A program made the translations under genes and the position numbers. The notes under the pieces are model-generated. The model was not told the origin of the DNA and did not search any database. It worked only from the letters and a program-made list of their open reading frames with translations. A DNA stretch of 64,000 nt. Origin: Ichthyophis bannanicus. Its lineage: Eukaryota; Chordata; Amphibia; Gymnophiona; Ichthyophiidae. Positions 30,683 to 42,086 of this stretch are shown piece after piece. Location: NCBI GenBank assembly GCA_033557465.1, contig CM066033.1, positions 904,048,808 to 904,112,807 of the forward strand, written 5' to 3'. Each line of letters starts with the position of its first letter. Within the stretch, counting starts at the first letter, position 1.

Positions 30683-32240
30683 GTGGGCAGTCGACTCTTC
30701 CACTTTGCACACAGATGGCTTCTTATCACTATGAACACCTGGGTGCTACAGATTGTGCGAAACAGGTATGTTTACTTATTTGACAATTTGATATACCGCT
30801 GCTTTGTTACATCAGGGTGGTTTACAATACACAGAAAATAGACAATAATGGCCGAAGCCAGAGAAGGAAAGGAACTACATTAAATGATAGGATAGAGACT
30901 GTGCATTCACATAGCCCCCACCTTCATTCTTCCCAGGGGAGTCACAGCACCACAGCCGCCTCCAAGTGAAGTCATCGCTCTGTTGGCTGATCTCGCCATC
31001 GAGCCGGTGCCCCAAGACCAGATAGGGCGGGGTTTCTACTTCCGCCACTTCCTCATCCCCAAGAAAATGGGGGGTTCAGGCCCTTTCTTTACCTACGGGA
31101 TCTGAACTGCTTTCTGGTCCAGGAAAAATTCAAGATGGTCTCCCTGGGAACTTTGCTTCCATATCTTCTAAAGTGCATTTGGCTATGCGTACACACACAT
31201 TCTGATCCCATACCTCCGGCAGAAAGTATCTGTTTTTTGTGCTGGGCAGCCAGCACTTTCAGTACCAGGTGCTTACCTTTGGACTGGAATCTGCTCCCAG
31301 GGTCTTCACAAAGTATCTAGCAATAGTTGCCGTGTACCTCCTGGGGGTCTTTGTCTTCCCTTACTTAGACAAGTGGCTGATAAAGACTTCCACGCCCAAT
31401 GATGTGCGGCACTCAGCACACCTGATGATACAGTTGCTCGAGGGACTCAGGGTTGTGGTCAACTACCCAAGTCTCTTCTGCAGCCATCACAGCAGCTAGA
31501 ATTCATTGGGGCCCTCCTGGACACCATGTGGGCCCGAGCCTTCCTCCCAAAAGACCACTTGCAGCATCTCGTGGGAGTGGTCTCCACTGTCTGCCAAAAG
31601 TGGCACACCACGACGCAAGGGATGCTGTGCATGCTAGGCCACATGGCCTCCGCAGTGCATGTGACCTCCTTGGCCTGGCTCTGGATGTGCCAGGATCAGT
31701 AGACTTTACCCACCCAATGGAAGCAGGACATGGGCTGCCTCAAGGATTGAGTGGCCATTACTGCACCCCTAGTGGAATCTTTCAGGTAGTGGCTGGAGCC
31801 ATGGCACCTGCTGCAAGGTCTCCCTTTCCAGTCGATGCCGCCAACCCTGGCCGCTCACTACCAACGCATCCAGGTTGAGTGGAGCATGCACCTGGATAGC
31901 CTGCAGATGCAGAGCCTCGGTCAGATCAACTTTCTGGAACTGCAAGCAATTGTAAACACCTCCAGGGCCTTCCAGGCTCTCCTAGCCAACTAAATAGTCC
32001 TCATCCAGACAGACAACCAGGTGGTAATGTTCTACATCAACAAGCAGAGAGGCACGGGCTCATACCTCCTGTGTTGGGAGATGGTACATCTTTGGAAATT
32101 CACAGTGGCCCATGGCATGAAGCTGTGGGCGATCTACCTGCCCAAGGATCTCAACACGCTGGTGGACCATCTCAGTTGGGTCCTCCAGCCCCACAAGTGG
32201 ACCCTCAACAAGAGGGTTGTGGAGTGCATCATTGAGGAAT
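30683..32240 (+). pseudogene. DIRS RT / RNase H, D3, degenerate
   Basis: Starts with MNTWVLQIVRNRY near 30730 (D2: TDSWVLDIVQKGYAL). 30776-30900 is a minus-strand L2-type tail insertion (TATTTGACAATTTGATATACCGC). RT resumes: GRGFYFRHFLIPKKMGG, FQYQVLTFGLESAPRVFTK near 31257, and FPYLDKWLIK near 31358, where YLDD has become YLDK. RNase H: IQTDNQVVMFYINKQRGTGSYLL near 32005 and DLNTLVDHLSWVLQPHKWTL near 32148. Frameshifts near 31200 and 31500-31950. Catalytically dead. Confidence 0.82.
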
Positions 32241-33350
32241 GAGGCATTCCATCAGTGGACCTTTTTGCCTCCCCGCACAATGCACAGGTGAACCACTTTT
32301 GTTCCCTCATAACTGCGAGGAACAGGCTGGCATCCGACGCCTTCCTCCTGAACTGGGGGGAGGGCCTCCTTTATGCTTGCCTCCCCCCCCCCCCCGCAGG
32401 GATTCCACCTGCCATTCCTGCACCTTCAAGTGGTGCAGGTTCTCTCTGTGATGTGCGGACAGGGTGCTGGACCCTTCTTGTGCTTGGTAGAGGGCTTGCT
32501 GGAGTACCTCCTGTATCTCTCCAATTCGGGCCTCAAGTCCAACTCTTTTTGGGTGCACTTGAGTGCGATTGCAGCCTACCATCCGTTTGTGTACTGGAAA
32601 CCCATTTCCGCTCAGCCGTTGGTGGCTCACTTCATGTGAGGATTGCTCCTGTAGAAGCCTCTGATTTGGCCCCCACTAGTGGCATTTGATTTGAATGTGG
32701 TCTTGGGTTAGTTGCTGTTGGCGCCTTTCGATACGCTCTTTACCTGTCCTCTGAAGTTTCTAACCTGGAAGGTTGTCTTTGTGGTGGCGCTCACATTGGC
32801 TCGCCGAGTCAGTGAGCTTCAGGTCCTGGATTAAGGTTCCACCATAGTCGGTTGGTGCTTCGCACACACCCGTGCTTCTTGCCCACCTCAACCTGTCAGT
32901 GGTGGTGCTCACCTTCTTCACTTGGCTGCATGCCAATAGGGTGGAGGCTCAGCTGCACACGCTGGATTGTAAGTGTGCGCTGGTCTTCTACCTTGAGCAC
33001 ACCAATCCAAACCAGAATTCTACACAACTGTTCATTGCTTGCAACCAGAACAAACTGGGTGTGGCTTTCTCCAAACGCACGCTGTCCATTGGGGGGGGGG
33101 GGGAGCGGATTGCATATCCTTTGCCTATGCTTAGGCATGACTGAGTCTCAAGGGGATTGTCACAGCCACTGTGTCCGGGCCATGGCTGCGTCCATGGCCA
33201 ATCTGCGCTCGGTCTCCATGGAGGATATTTGCAGGGCTGTTACGTGATCCTCTGCCCACACCTTCACAGCCCACTACTGCTTAGATGGGCATTCCCGGTG
33301 TGACACTAAATTCGGCCAAGCCGTATTCCAGCATTTGTTTGGGACTTAGG
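32241..33350 (+). pseudogene. Methyltransferase-like end and tyrosine recombinase, D3
   Basis: IPSVDLFASPHNAQVNHF and SDAFLLNWGEGLLYA mark the methyltransferase-like start; its second half is lost at a C run (32386-32397). Recombinase: GLLEYLLYLSNSGLKSNSF near 32490, VVFVVALTLARRVSELQVL near 32772 with the first catalytic Arg, LDCKCALVFYLEHTN near 32963. A 12-base G run near 33092 breaks the frame. The HxxR area reads VRAMAASMANLRSV with its His shifted out of frame. STOP near 33348. Inactive. Confidence 0.78.
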
Positions 33351-33527
33351 ATAAACTCCTTCCCACTGGTCCTTCCATCTATCCAGGCTACCGAAAGAGT
33401 TGTCCTGATGTTGATGCCTGCTATGGATGTTGATTCAGTTGCATCCCGAAGAGGGGACGCCAATGCTGTTTTCTCAGGTTCTTATTGCCCCGGTTGGGCT
33501 ATTTTTTGTGTTCAATAGCCTATAGCT

Positions 33528-33876
33528 TGGGAGTCCAATATGTAAGGACGATGATCTGCTTGTTCATGGATAAAGTGTAGTTACTCACCTGTAGCAGGTG
33601 TTCTCTGTGAACAGCAGGAATAAGTTCTCACAATACTCCCACCTCCCCGTGGAGTTGTTTTGGCTACTGGCTTTTGAATTGTACTGAGGCTAAGATGGTA
33701 CCATGGTGGGCAGGAAAGCAGATGTGCATGCACGGTGGAGGTTCCCAAAAGCTTCTGGTGGAAGCTGGGGAGCATTCTCACATGAGGCTCTGTCAGTTGA
33801 CGTCACCCATATGTGAGAACTTATTCCTGCTGTTCACGGAGAACACCTTCTACAGGTGAGTAACTACAATTTATCC
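33528..33876 (+). repeat. D3 ICR and 3' inverted terminal repeat
   Basis: ICR 33528-33640 with ACCTGTAGCAGGTGTTCTCTG; 3' repeat 33700-33876 ending ACAGGTGAGTAACTAC. Complementary to the D3 5' end near 27005-27160. Confidence 0.8.
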
Positions 33877-35845
33877 ACCAATGCTTGCTTCCCTGAAGAT
33901 GAGGGAGGATTTGCTTCAACTTCATCAGTATCTAGAACGAAAGACACCGAGCATTGGATATAGGCTACGGTGTATCAGTGTCAAGATCCATCAGAACATT
34001 TTATTTTATTATTTTTTATTTATTTAGTATACATTTGTATACCGCTACTTCCAGCGATCAGCAGCGGTTTGATTACAGATTGGAAATTGTCAAATCATGA
34101 CAGGAAATTTTTGAGGTATAAACACATTGATTAGACAGGAAAGCACAGCACACAGAGAACTATTTTACAGGGAACATGGGCTATGGAGGGTTAAGTGGCT
34201 TGCCCAAGACCACAAGGAGCACCTGTGGGACTAGAAACCCCAGTCCTTCCGGCCCAAGATTGCTGTCCTCTAGTGGGATTTGAACCCCCGACCTTCCGGC
34301 CTGAAGTACCTTGCCCCAACCACTAGGCCACTCCTCCACTCCATGATGCCAAGAGGGCTGAGGGCTCCCATGTGTGATCTTCCAAGCATCCCCAATGAGA
34401 GGACAGCGGACTGCTCAGCCTCTACATCATCTGAGGGGCAGCAACAACCAATTTCATGAAGTCAAGACCAGCTTGCCGATTAAACCCTGATATATTCTGA
34501 GAATATCAGCTGATACTGCTGTGCTCCTCATGCCTTTGGAGATGGCAGCCATGGAGAAGCGGCTTCTGAAGTTTATTGAGGGCAGGATAACTATGCTGTT
34601 CACAGCACTGAACAGGGTGCATTGAGGCATCCATTCCATCCTTGAAACACATAGACTCCCTGCAGTAGAGGCTTTGTCATCGTGGCATCAAAGGGCCTTG
34701 ACTCTAATACCAGCTTGGCCAATATTGCATCAAGGGCCTATGCTCCTTTGAAACCTAGAAATCATCAGTGCATCGACACTCCAGCAAGTGCTCCAGATCC
34801 GCAAGAGGGATGGAGAGCCTTCCAGATAGACTCAATTCTTTGAGTACTGATTTCCAGAACTCCCATCTGGACCCTTCTTCTCATGAGAGATGTGTGTCCC
34901 TCCTGAGGAACTGTATTTTCATGATTTTGTCAGGGACATAGCAGCCATATGATTTTCTTTGGAGATGGAGGAGGATCCTAGGGCAGAAGAATTGAATATC
35001 TTCCAATATTCTGTTGCCCAGGAGGCAGAGACTGTGCTCATGCACCACATTCTTCAGAGGTTACACATGAGAATATGAGACACCCCCCCCCCCCCCGTCA
35101 TCAAGAAGGTTGACTCTATGTGCAGAGTACAAAAGATTCCCGGATTGAAGATGCTCCAGTTGCCGCAGCACTCTGTGGTCATCAGATTTGCTCTCAAAAA
35201 GGCCAGGGGTTCCAAGTCGCAGTCCTCTGCACCGCCCAGGGAGGGAGACTCAGACCTTGGACTCTTTTTGGGTGGAAAATGTTTCGGAATGCCATTCTAT
35301 CATCCCACGTGGCATCTTGTCAATTCTACATGGGCATGCACTTACGGAACATCATGCGCAGCCTTAATGATATGTTGTTTTTCTTTCTCCAGAGAAACTT
35401 TAACATTATCATTCTTTAGTGAGCCAAGGGAAGGAGTGTGGGAAATACATTGTTAAAGCGACATATATTTTTGATTTTGGCATCAATGGCTTCCTCCATG
35501 AATGTAAGTGCCAAGAGATTGTCATGGCTCCGAGCCTCAGACTTATAGCCAAGTGTTTTAGGAACAGCTTGCTGCCGTGCTGTGGAGACTCTCTTCAGAA
35601 ATATGGTTCAAGAAACCAGCACTCTGACACTCTCAGAATGCTTTCCAGGCACATCTCCAACCCAGCCTTCTCTGCTAGGAGGTTTCACATTTGGGTTCAG
35701 AGGAAAGCCTGCTACTCTGAGGCATAGGTACTTCCCTACCTCCTGCTATACCCAGGCCAAGCAGACTTCTTATGCCCATCCTCCCCAAGAGAAGCCTCAG
35801 AAGTCCCACGCAGCATCTCAGCCAAAACCAGAGGCAAGATTTTGA
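33877..35845 (+). pseudogene. D4 gag continuation (split by a SINE)
   Basis: Continues the D4 gag after D3. Landmarks after the SINE: ALNR-like leader, then FHDFVRDIAAI near 34917, EEDPRAEELNIFQY near 34970, MHHILQRLHMRI near 35040, VDSMCRVQKIPGLKMLQLPQHSVV near 35110, QFYMGMHLRNIM near 35320. The end near 35700-35845 is basic and Gln/Pro-rich (QAKQTSYAHPPQEKPQK), matching the D2 gag tail (QYPQYQAAQAAPQGQQAK). Many stops, a C run near 35084, and an AT-rich disturbance at 35370-35480. Confidence 0.75.
34005..34344 (-). mobile_element. tRNA-derived SINE with L2-type tail (full length) in D4 gag
   Basis: Minus strand. Head complement GGCCACTCCTCCACTCC and CCAACCACTAGGCCA at the right (A box), GGATTTGAACCCC (B box complement), internal CCCCAGTCCTTCCGGCCCAA, CTTGCCCAAGACCACAAGG, tail complement ATTTATTTAGTATACATTTG at the left. 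Same subfamily as the plus-strand copy at 11303-11600. Confidence 0.88.
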
Positions 35846-35849
35846 CTGT

Positions 35850-36412
35850 TTTCTTGAGAGCATATCCTTCCTTCCAGTGTTCCACTTGGACAACCCTCTA
35901 GTCCGGGGAGGCTCACATTCTTTGCTCAGAGGTGGTCCCTTGTAATCTCCAATTCTTGGGCTCTGAAAATAGTCCGAGAAGGGTTCAAACTTTTCCTAGT
36001 TGAACTCTCTCCAAATTGTCACCAAGAGGCAGTTCTTTTCCTCCTCAGCGTTAGGACATAACTCAAGAAATCTCTGCCCTTTGCAAATGCAATTGAGTCC
36101 ATTCTGCCAGGGCAGGAAGGGCAAGGATTTTACTTGTACTTCCAGGTCCCCAAAACTATGGGGGGAAATTCCTTCCCATCCTATCCTAGACTTAAGAGAT
36201 CTGAACAGTTATTTGGTCAGAGAAAAGTTTAGGATGGTTTCTCAAGGCATCCTCCTTCCTTTTCTCCAAAAGGAAGACTGGCTATGTTCTGAAGCTCTAA
36301 AAGATGCTTACACCAATATACTGATACATCCCACTTCCAGTATTGCTTATTGCCTTTTGGTCTCATATCAACTCTTCAGGGTTTCACCAAACGCCGAGTC
36401 ATAGTAGCAGCA
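35850..36412 (+). pseudogene. D4 RT N-terminal part
   Basis: Weak RT reading: ILDLRDLNSYLVREKFRMVSQG near 36184 (D2: ILDLRNLNKFLEKEKFKMLTLG), LLPFLQKEDWLCSEALKDAYTNILIH near 36253 (the catalytic Asp of SLDLKDAY is lost), LPFGLIST near 36350. D5 interrupts at 36413. The D4 sequence right of 42086 corresponds to a later point of the polymerase, so about 230 bp including the YLDD motif are missing. Confidence 0.75.
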
Positions 36413-36861
36413 TTTCTCCAGGAACAAGCAGGAAGTCAGTCCTCACATATAGGTGACATAGGCATTGACAGAGCCCCAGCTTTCAAAGAAAGTTTTTGGG
36501 AGATCCGTTACGCATGCGTGGTTGCCTTTCTGCCCAAGGGTGCCATTTTGCCTCAGTCTCCTTCTTTCCATGGAGTCTATCGGGCATTCGTCTGCACCTT
36601 GGAAAAGGTTGATTGTTCCTATTTTCCCCTTGTTCTTTTCCAGTATATGTACAGGTGTCTTCTCGCCTCCCTGCACTGCTGCTGCTGCTGCTGCTTTGGT
36701 GCCGCGTTTTTTTCCTTTCGGTGTTTTTTCCTTTGGTATGCAGGAAACCTTGCGCCCTTCCTGGCCTGAACTCTTGAGTTTGATCTTGCGGGTGCCATCT
36801 TCCCCACTCTGTCCTCGGCCAGTGGGCTTAAGCAGTGTGTGACCTCTGCGGGCATACCATG

Positions 36862-38690
36862 TCCTGCACGGATCCGCATGACTGCTGCCTCCAGTGCCTC
36901 TGTGTTGACCATTATGACTCCTCCTGTGGACTCTGTCAGTAAATGACGAGCAAGGGATGGAGGAACTGTGAGAAGCAGTGAGAGTTCATGTTTGGCAAGA
37001 CCTCTGTTTTGCCTTCAGGGGCCACTGTGGTGGTCTCTATCTCTCATGATGGCCGTACCTGTTCTGAGCCCCAAGGTTGTGGGGCATCTGACCGGGGATC
37101 GTCTTTTAAAGGTCCCCCCGACCCCCCCCCCCCCCGAAGAACCAGACATTATCGGTGGCATCGTCAGGCGATGACGCGGGAACTATGAGTAAGACCCATG
37201 ATCTCCAGCATCAGAGCCCCTGGCACAATGCCTAGGGTGATGGCTGAGAGTGGCCCTTCTAGCTGCCCCAGCAGGAGAAAACGCCATCAGCGTCGTGAGA
37301 TCAACCCCAGTCTACTGAGTCCATCCTTGTCTAGGACATCCTCTCGACAGTGCCAGCATCTGGCCTGAAGCTTTCAATGCCCACGCCAGTGGATTCAGAG
37401 CCCTCTGGCCTTGAGGTTGGTATGATGGCCCTCGAGTGCAGCCTCGCTGCCTTCTTGGCCCAGCAGCCAAGGCTGATGCCCAGTTCCTCCAGGTCATTGA
37501 TCCCGACCACCAGCCCCTCTACCGCAAGGGCATCACTGGAGGTTGTGAAATCGGTCCTTGTGCACCATCGGCCTCAAGATGACTCCCGACAATGATCTCT
37601 GTCCTGTTCAGGATGGAGGACTTCCCATGCCAGCGTTTCCGGGTCACAGCACAGGTGCTTCTGGGCCCTTGTGGTGCCGGTGACCCATCAAGGTCCTGAT
37701 GCCCGGAGGGTCCTTGGTCTCCTTTGACTCTGAGTCGGAATGGGAGACTGATGATGAGTCCTCCAATACCCGCCTCCATCGGGATGTCTCTTTGGACCCC
37801 TCTTCTCCAGAGGACCGTTGCATGTCCCCTTCCGAGGACTTTCCTTATTAGAGTTCATTAGGGACATGGTGAAGGCCCTGGCCTTCACCACAGAGTCTGA
37901 GAGGAGCCTCAGGCGGAGGACCTTGAGATCCTCAAGTACGAGATCCCTCCAAAGGGGGCAATCACAGTGCCTGTTCTCCCCCCCCTCCCCCCCCCCAATC
38001 CTGGAATGGCTTCTCTTCCATATGTGGGAGTCCTCGACCTCTGTGCCGATTGTGAGCAGGCGGCTTGATTCCATGTATCGAGTCCGCAAGAACCCCGGGT
38101 TCCAGAAAACGCAACTGCCTCACAACTCCATGGTGGTGGAGTCAGCCATGTGCAGGATCAAGAGCCAGAAGAGGCCTTCACCATGGATGCTTTAGGCAGA
38201 AAGTGCTACCAGGACTTGATGCTCGTCAGCTGGATCCAGGCCTACCGGCTGTACGTGGGCATGTACTTGTGGGACCTAGTGAGGGAACTCGCTGGGCTCT
38301 TGGTTGGGTTGTCAGAGGAATCTCCAGCTGTGCCAGACCCTGACCTCGACAGTCAAGGAGTGCTCCAAGTTCATCACTCGTGTGGCCTATAACAGCTTCG
38401 AGTCAGTGGCCAGAATAGCCACAGTGGGCATTAGTGCCCGCCGCCAGGCCTGGCTCCAGTCCTCCAACTTGGAACAATGGGTTCAGGACAAGTTGGTCGA
38501 TGTCCCCTGCTGGGGAGAGAATCTCTTCGGCAAGCCCATGATGGACAAGGCTGCCAAGCTAGAGTCAGAGTTCATGACCAGGGCCAGGCTCTCCAAGAAA
38601 ACTGCTGACTCTTTCCAACGGAAGGCTTTGGAGAAAAAGCCCCTTTACCCGAAGAAAAGGAAGGCTTATGGAAACTACCCTCAATACTCG
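36862..38690 (+). pseudogene. DIRS gag-like protein, D5
   Basis: Opens with damaged cysteine blocks (CLQCLCVDHYDSSCGLCQ, then stop). Middle: low-similarity Ser/Pro-rich sequence with C runs near 37120 and 37980. Conserved end: LEFIRDMVKALAFT near 37850, ILEWLLFHMWESSTSVP near 37998, RLDSMYRVRKNPGFQKTQLP near 38063, RLYVGMYLWDLVRELAG near 38248, CSKFITRVAYNSFESVARIAT near 38358, EQWVQDKLVDVPCWGENLFGK near 38471, NYPQY near 38676. Multiple frames. The tail runs directly into the shortened leader of D6. Confidence 0.8.
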
Positions 38691-38773
38691 GCCTTCCTAG
38701 CCCATGCATGTGCTGTCCCCTTCCCGCCCAAGGGTACTTCCCCCCCCCCAAGGGTACTTCCCCCCCCCCCCCC

Positions 38774-40745
38774 ATGGCTACCAGTGGCTTTAAAAAGTGT
38801 GATCGGTGTTCTAAAATAATGTCCTTAACCGATACACACGACTGCTGCCTCCATTGCTTCTGGCCGTACCATGAGCTGGTGGCCTGCAGTCTCTGCAAAA
38901 GGATGTCCAGCAAGGCCCTGAAGAGCCGCCAGCAGCAGCACGATAATTTCTTCCCTGAATTCCCAATGCCTCCGAAGGCCAGGGCCTTGTCTGAGGCCCT
39001 GATATCTCAGGAGGAGCTTTCCGAACCAGTGTCGTTATGGGTCCTCGGAGAGGGGTTTCCCTCAAGGGAACTCAGGAAGAAGAAGAAACCCTTGAAGGTG
39101 GCATTCTTGGATGGTTCCGACCTGCTGGGAACCTCTCGGGCCCGGTCCCATAATCCAAGGCACTCATCCAAGGCATCAGAAAAGGAGAGACCTGCCAAGA
39201 TCCCCCAGAAGGACCCAGCCGTGAACTGGCCTCTATCTCCAGTCACTATCCTCATCGAGGATTCCTTTTTGGGGGAGCCGGCATCGGACCCGAGTTCCTC
39301 GGTGCTCGTGCTGAACGTTGTGGAGCCTTCTAGCCTGGAGTCCAGAATGGCGACCCTGGAGCGCAGTTTGTCTGCCTTCATCGGCCAGCAGTGGGTGCTG
39401 TTGTCCAGTACGTCTGGTTCATCCACCCTGACCACCGGGCACTTGACGTCCAAGACGTCCCCGGAGGCCGAGCCGATCCTTGAGGTCATGCGACCTTGTG
39501 TCGACCCTCGGCCAAGGTCACGCTCGGCATCCCGCTCGACAGGAGCTCAGTCATCCCATTCGACAGGAGCTCAGTCATCCCTGGCCAGTCTACTGGGTGT
39601 CGACCACAGGGTTCCATGGAGCACCCTGCCTACAAGTCATCCTTGGAGTACTCCGAATGGGAGACTGAGGATGAGGAGTCTCGTGATACCCGTCACCACC
39701 ACAACATCCCTTCCAATTTCCCAGTCTTAGAACCTCTGATTCAGTCCCCGTCGGAGGACATGGGCTTCTTGGACTTTGTCAATGACCGCCTGACCGAGTC
39801 GGAAGAGGACCCTCAGGCGGACGAGCTGGAGATCCTCCAGTATAAGGCCCCTCCTTGGGAATCGCTCACGGTGCCCATTCCTCCCATCCTGGAACGGCTC
39901 ATGCTCTGCATGTGGGAGATACCAGCATCTGTGCCGGGGGTGAGCATATAGCTCGACTCGATGTATCGGGTCCGCCAGAGCCCGGACTTCCAGAAGTCAC
40001 AACTGCCGCACAACTCCATGGTTGTGGAGTCAGCCATGCATTGGCTGAAAAGCCAGAAGGCGCACTCCTCGGTGCCCCTAAGCAGGGAGGCCCACACCTT
40101 GGATGCCCTCGGCAGGAAGTGCTACCAGGGCTCGATGCTCATCTGCTGGGTCCTGGCCTAATAGCCGTACATGTGCATGTATTTGAGAGACCTGGCGAAG
40201 GAACTCGCCAGGTTCTCGGATGGTCTCTCCGAGGAACCTTTGCAGCGGTTCAAGAACCTGTCGAAGGCTGACAGTGAGTGCTTCAAATTTAAATCTCGAG
40301 CAGCCTATGACCGGTTCGAGTTGGTGTACCGAGTAGCCGTGGCAGGCATCTGTGCAGGCCACCAGGCTTGGCTTCAGTTGTCCGACTTCGAGCAGTGGGT
40401 TCAGGACAAATTGGTTGATGCCCCATGCCCAGGGGAGAAGCTCTTCGGACCATCTATGACCAACAAAGCTGCCAAGCTGGAGACAGAGTTCATGACAAGG
40501 ACCAGGCTCTCCAAGAAGACCACTGCCCCTCTCTGATGGAAGGGCTCGGGTGAAAAACCCTTTTACCTGATGAAGGGGGCTGCTTACCGAAACTACCCAC
40601 CCTATCAGGCCTTCCCGGCTCCCCAACATGGTCAGCAGGCCAAGGGACATGGGCATGGCCCACGTAAGCAGAATGCTCCCAAACCCCAGGCACCCGGTCC
40701 CAGCCCAGCCAGGGGGAGTTTTGGACTCCTCGAGCATAGCCCCTC
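38774..40745 (+). pseudogene. DIRS gag-like protein, D6 (best N-terminus with D2)
   Basis: ATG 38774 right after a C run. MATSGFKKCDRC, HDCCLHC and LVACSLC reproduce the D2 cysteine array. The first frame stays open to 39730, but a frame change near 39490 moves the gene to another phase: FLDFVNDRL, QADELEILQYKAPP, LERLMLCMWEI, MYRVRQSPDFQKSQLP, MYLRDLAKELARFSDGLS, FEQWVQDKLVDAPCPG, then YQAFPAPQHGQQAKGHG. In that phase there are stops near 39949, 40159 and 40534. A 28-bp direct repeat (GACAGGAGCTCAGTCATCCC) lies at 39538-39590. It ends against the palindrome at 40770. Confidence 0.83.
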
Positions 40746-40769
40746 TACCCCAAGGAGATCAGCAGTCCA

Positions 40770-41034
40770 AGTGAGTGCAACAAGGAAGATGACCTTCCAA
40801 GAGTGAGGTCATGGCTAAGGGTTCAAAGGGCAGCTTAAGGAGCTACCCTAATATAACATTAAGATCCCATGCCACCGGTGGTGGCTTGATGGGCCTCCCA
40901 TCAAGCCACCACCGGTGGCATGGGATCTTAATGTTATATTAGGGCAGCTCCTTAAGCTGCCCTTTGAACCCTTAGCAATGACCTCACTCTTGGAAGGTCA
41001 CTTTTGGAAGGTCATCTTCCTTGTTGCACTCACT
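40770..41034. repeat. Near-perfect palindrome in D6 (3-nt spacer)
   Basis: Left arm 40770-40893 is the reverse complement of right arm 40897-41034, with a spacer CCT. The right arm has a 14-nt duplication (CTTTTGGAAGGTCA) absent from the left. The right arm is recombinase coding sequence in normal orientation; the left arm is an inverted copy fused to gag. The sequence can form a 124-bp hairpin. Confidence 0.92.
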
Positions 41035-41606
41035 CCAGCTAGACGCATCAGTGAGCTTCAGGCATTGGTGGCAGACCTGCCTTATACCGGTTCCACCATG
41101 ATAAGGAGGTCCTTCGGACTTGCCCACATTTCATGCCCAAGATGGTGTTTCCTTTCCATTTGAATCTACCTTCCTTTCTTTTTCCATAGAAAACATTCCT
41201 CTAGGGCAGAGGCAACCTTCCATACCCTTGACTGCAAATGAGCCTTGGCATTCTATCTTCAAAGGAGAGTTGAGTACCATAAAGGCTCTGTTGTTCATCT
41301 CCTTTGATCCCAGTCACTTGGGGTTGCCAGTATCCAAACGTACCCTTTCTAAATGGATAGCAGATTGCATCTCATTTGCTTATGATAAAGCAGGACTATC
41401 CTTTGAAGGTCATGTCACTGCCCATAATGTTCGTGCCATGACTGCCTCCATGGCAAACCTACATTCTGTAGCCATTGACGAAATCTGCAAAGCAGCCACC
41501 TGGTCTTCGGTACGTACCTTTGTTGCTCATTACTGTCTTGACAAGGACTCCTTCTGGGATGCCATGTTTGGTCAGGCTGTACTTCAGCATCTCTTTCTGA
41601 CTTAGG
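40915..41606 (+). pseudogene. DIRS tyrosine recombinase C-terminal half, D6
   Basis: Catalytic half: MAWDLNVILGQLLKLPFEPLAM, VIFLVALTPARRISELQALVADLP with the first Arg, a frame change near 41110-41150, KALLFISFDPSHLGLPVSKRTL, ADCISFAYDKAGLSFEGHVTAH with HNVRAMTASMANL as HxxR, KAATWSSVRTFVAHYCLDKD with Trp and nucleophile Tyr, stop at 41604-41606. From 41120 to the stop the frame is open (161 codons) and includes His, second Arg, Trp and Tyr. Missing N-terminal DNA-binding domain and one frameshift make it inactive. Confidence 0.85.
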
Positions 41607-41699
41607 GCAACTCCCACTCTCCGTCCCGGGACTTTCGATGCCAGACATCCATGAAGGATCCATGCCCTCTTAAGGCCTGCTCTGAGGCAAATCTACCAA

Positions 41700-42086
41700 T
41701 TCTGGGGACATTTCTCTGGCATCTGGGAGCTAGGGAGATCCATATGTGAAGGCTACATTCCTGCTGGTTCCTGGAGATAGCATACACACTCACTTGTAAC
41801 AGGTAATCTCCGGGAACAGCAGGAATGTAGTCTTCACAACCCACCCTCCTCCACTAGAATTTGTACGGTTTCTCTCCTTTTATCTCAGCTACAAACTCAA
41901 CTGAGGAGGGAGAGTCACAAAAGCGGGAAGGCAACTATGCAGGCGCATGGGATTCTCCCAAAGGCTTTCCTATTGAACGCTGGGGAGCATTCCTGCACGG
42001 GCTCCGTCGGTGCCGACATCACCTATATGTGAAGACTAAATTCCTGCTGTTCCCCAAGATCACCTGTTACAGGTGAATAACTACGC
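41700..42086 (+). repeat. D6 ICR and 3' inverted terminal repeat
   Basis: ICR about 41730-41840 (CACTTGTAACAGGTAATCTCC); 3' repeat 41880-42086 ending CACCTGTTACAGGTGAATAAC. It is only moderately complementary to the D5 5' repeat at 36413, which supports two source copies. Confidence 0.8.

Larger units (their letters stand above)
27000..33876 (+). mobile_element. DIRS family A, copy D3, nested in D4 gag
   Basis: The 5' repeat (about 27000-27160, GATGGAGCCTCACTCAGGAA, CCACCAGAAGCTTTTGGGA) is complementary to the 3' repeat at 33700-33876. Gag is split by a CR1 fragment and a SINE-like tail. RT has YLDK instead of YLDD. RNase H, methyltransferase-like and recombinase parts all carry frameshifts and C or G homopolymers. 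The 3' end is GTGAGTAACTACAATTT. The left end is worn, so its first base is approximate. Confidence 0.82.
36413..42086 (+). mobile_element. DIRS family A composite D5/D6, nested in D4 RT
   Basis: Begins TTTCTCCAGGAACAAGCAGG with a family A 5' repeat and ends AATAACTACGCTTT. Inside are two successive gag genes (36862-38690 and 38774-40745), a palindrome, the recombinase C-terminal half, an ICR and a 3' repeat. RT, RNase H and the recombinase N-terminus are missing. A shortened second 5' leader (GCATGTGCTGTCCCCTTCCC) lies between the gags, so two copies were joined, by unequal recombination or template switching. Confidence 0.82.
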
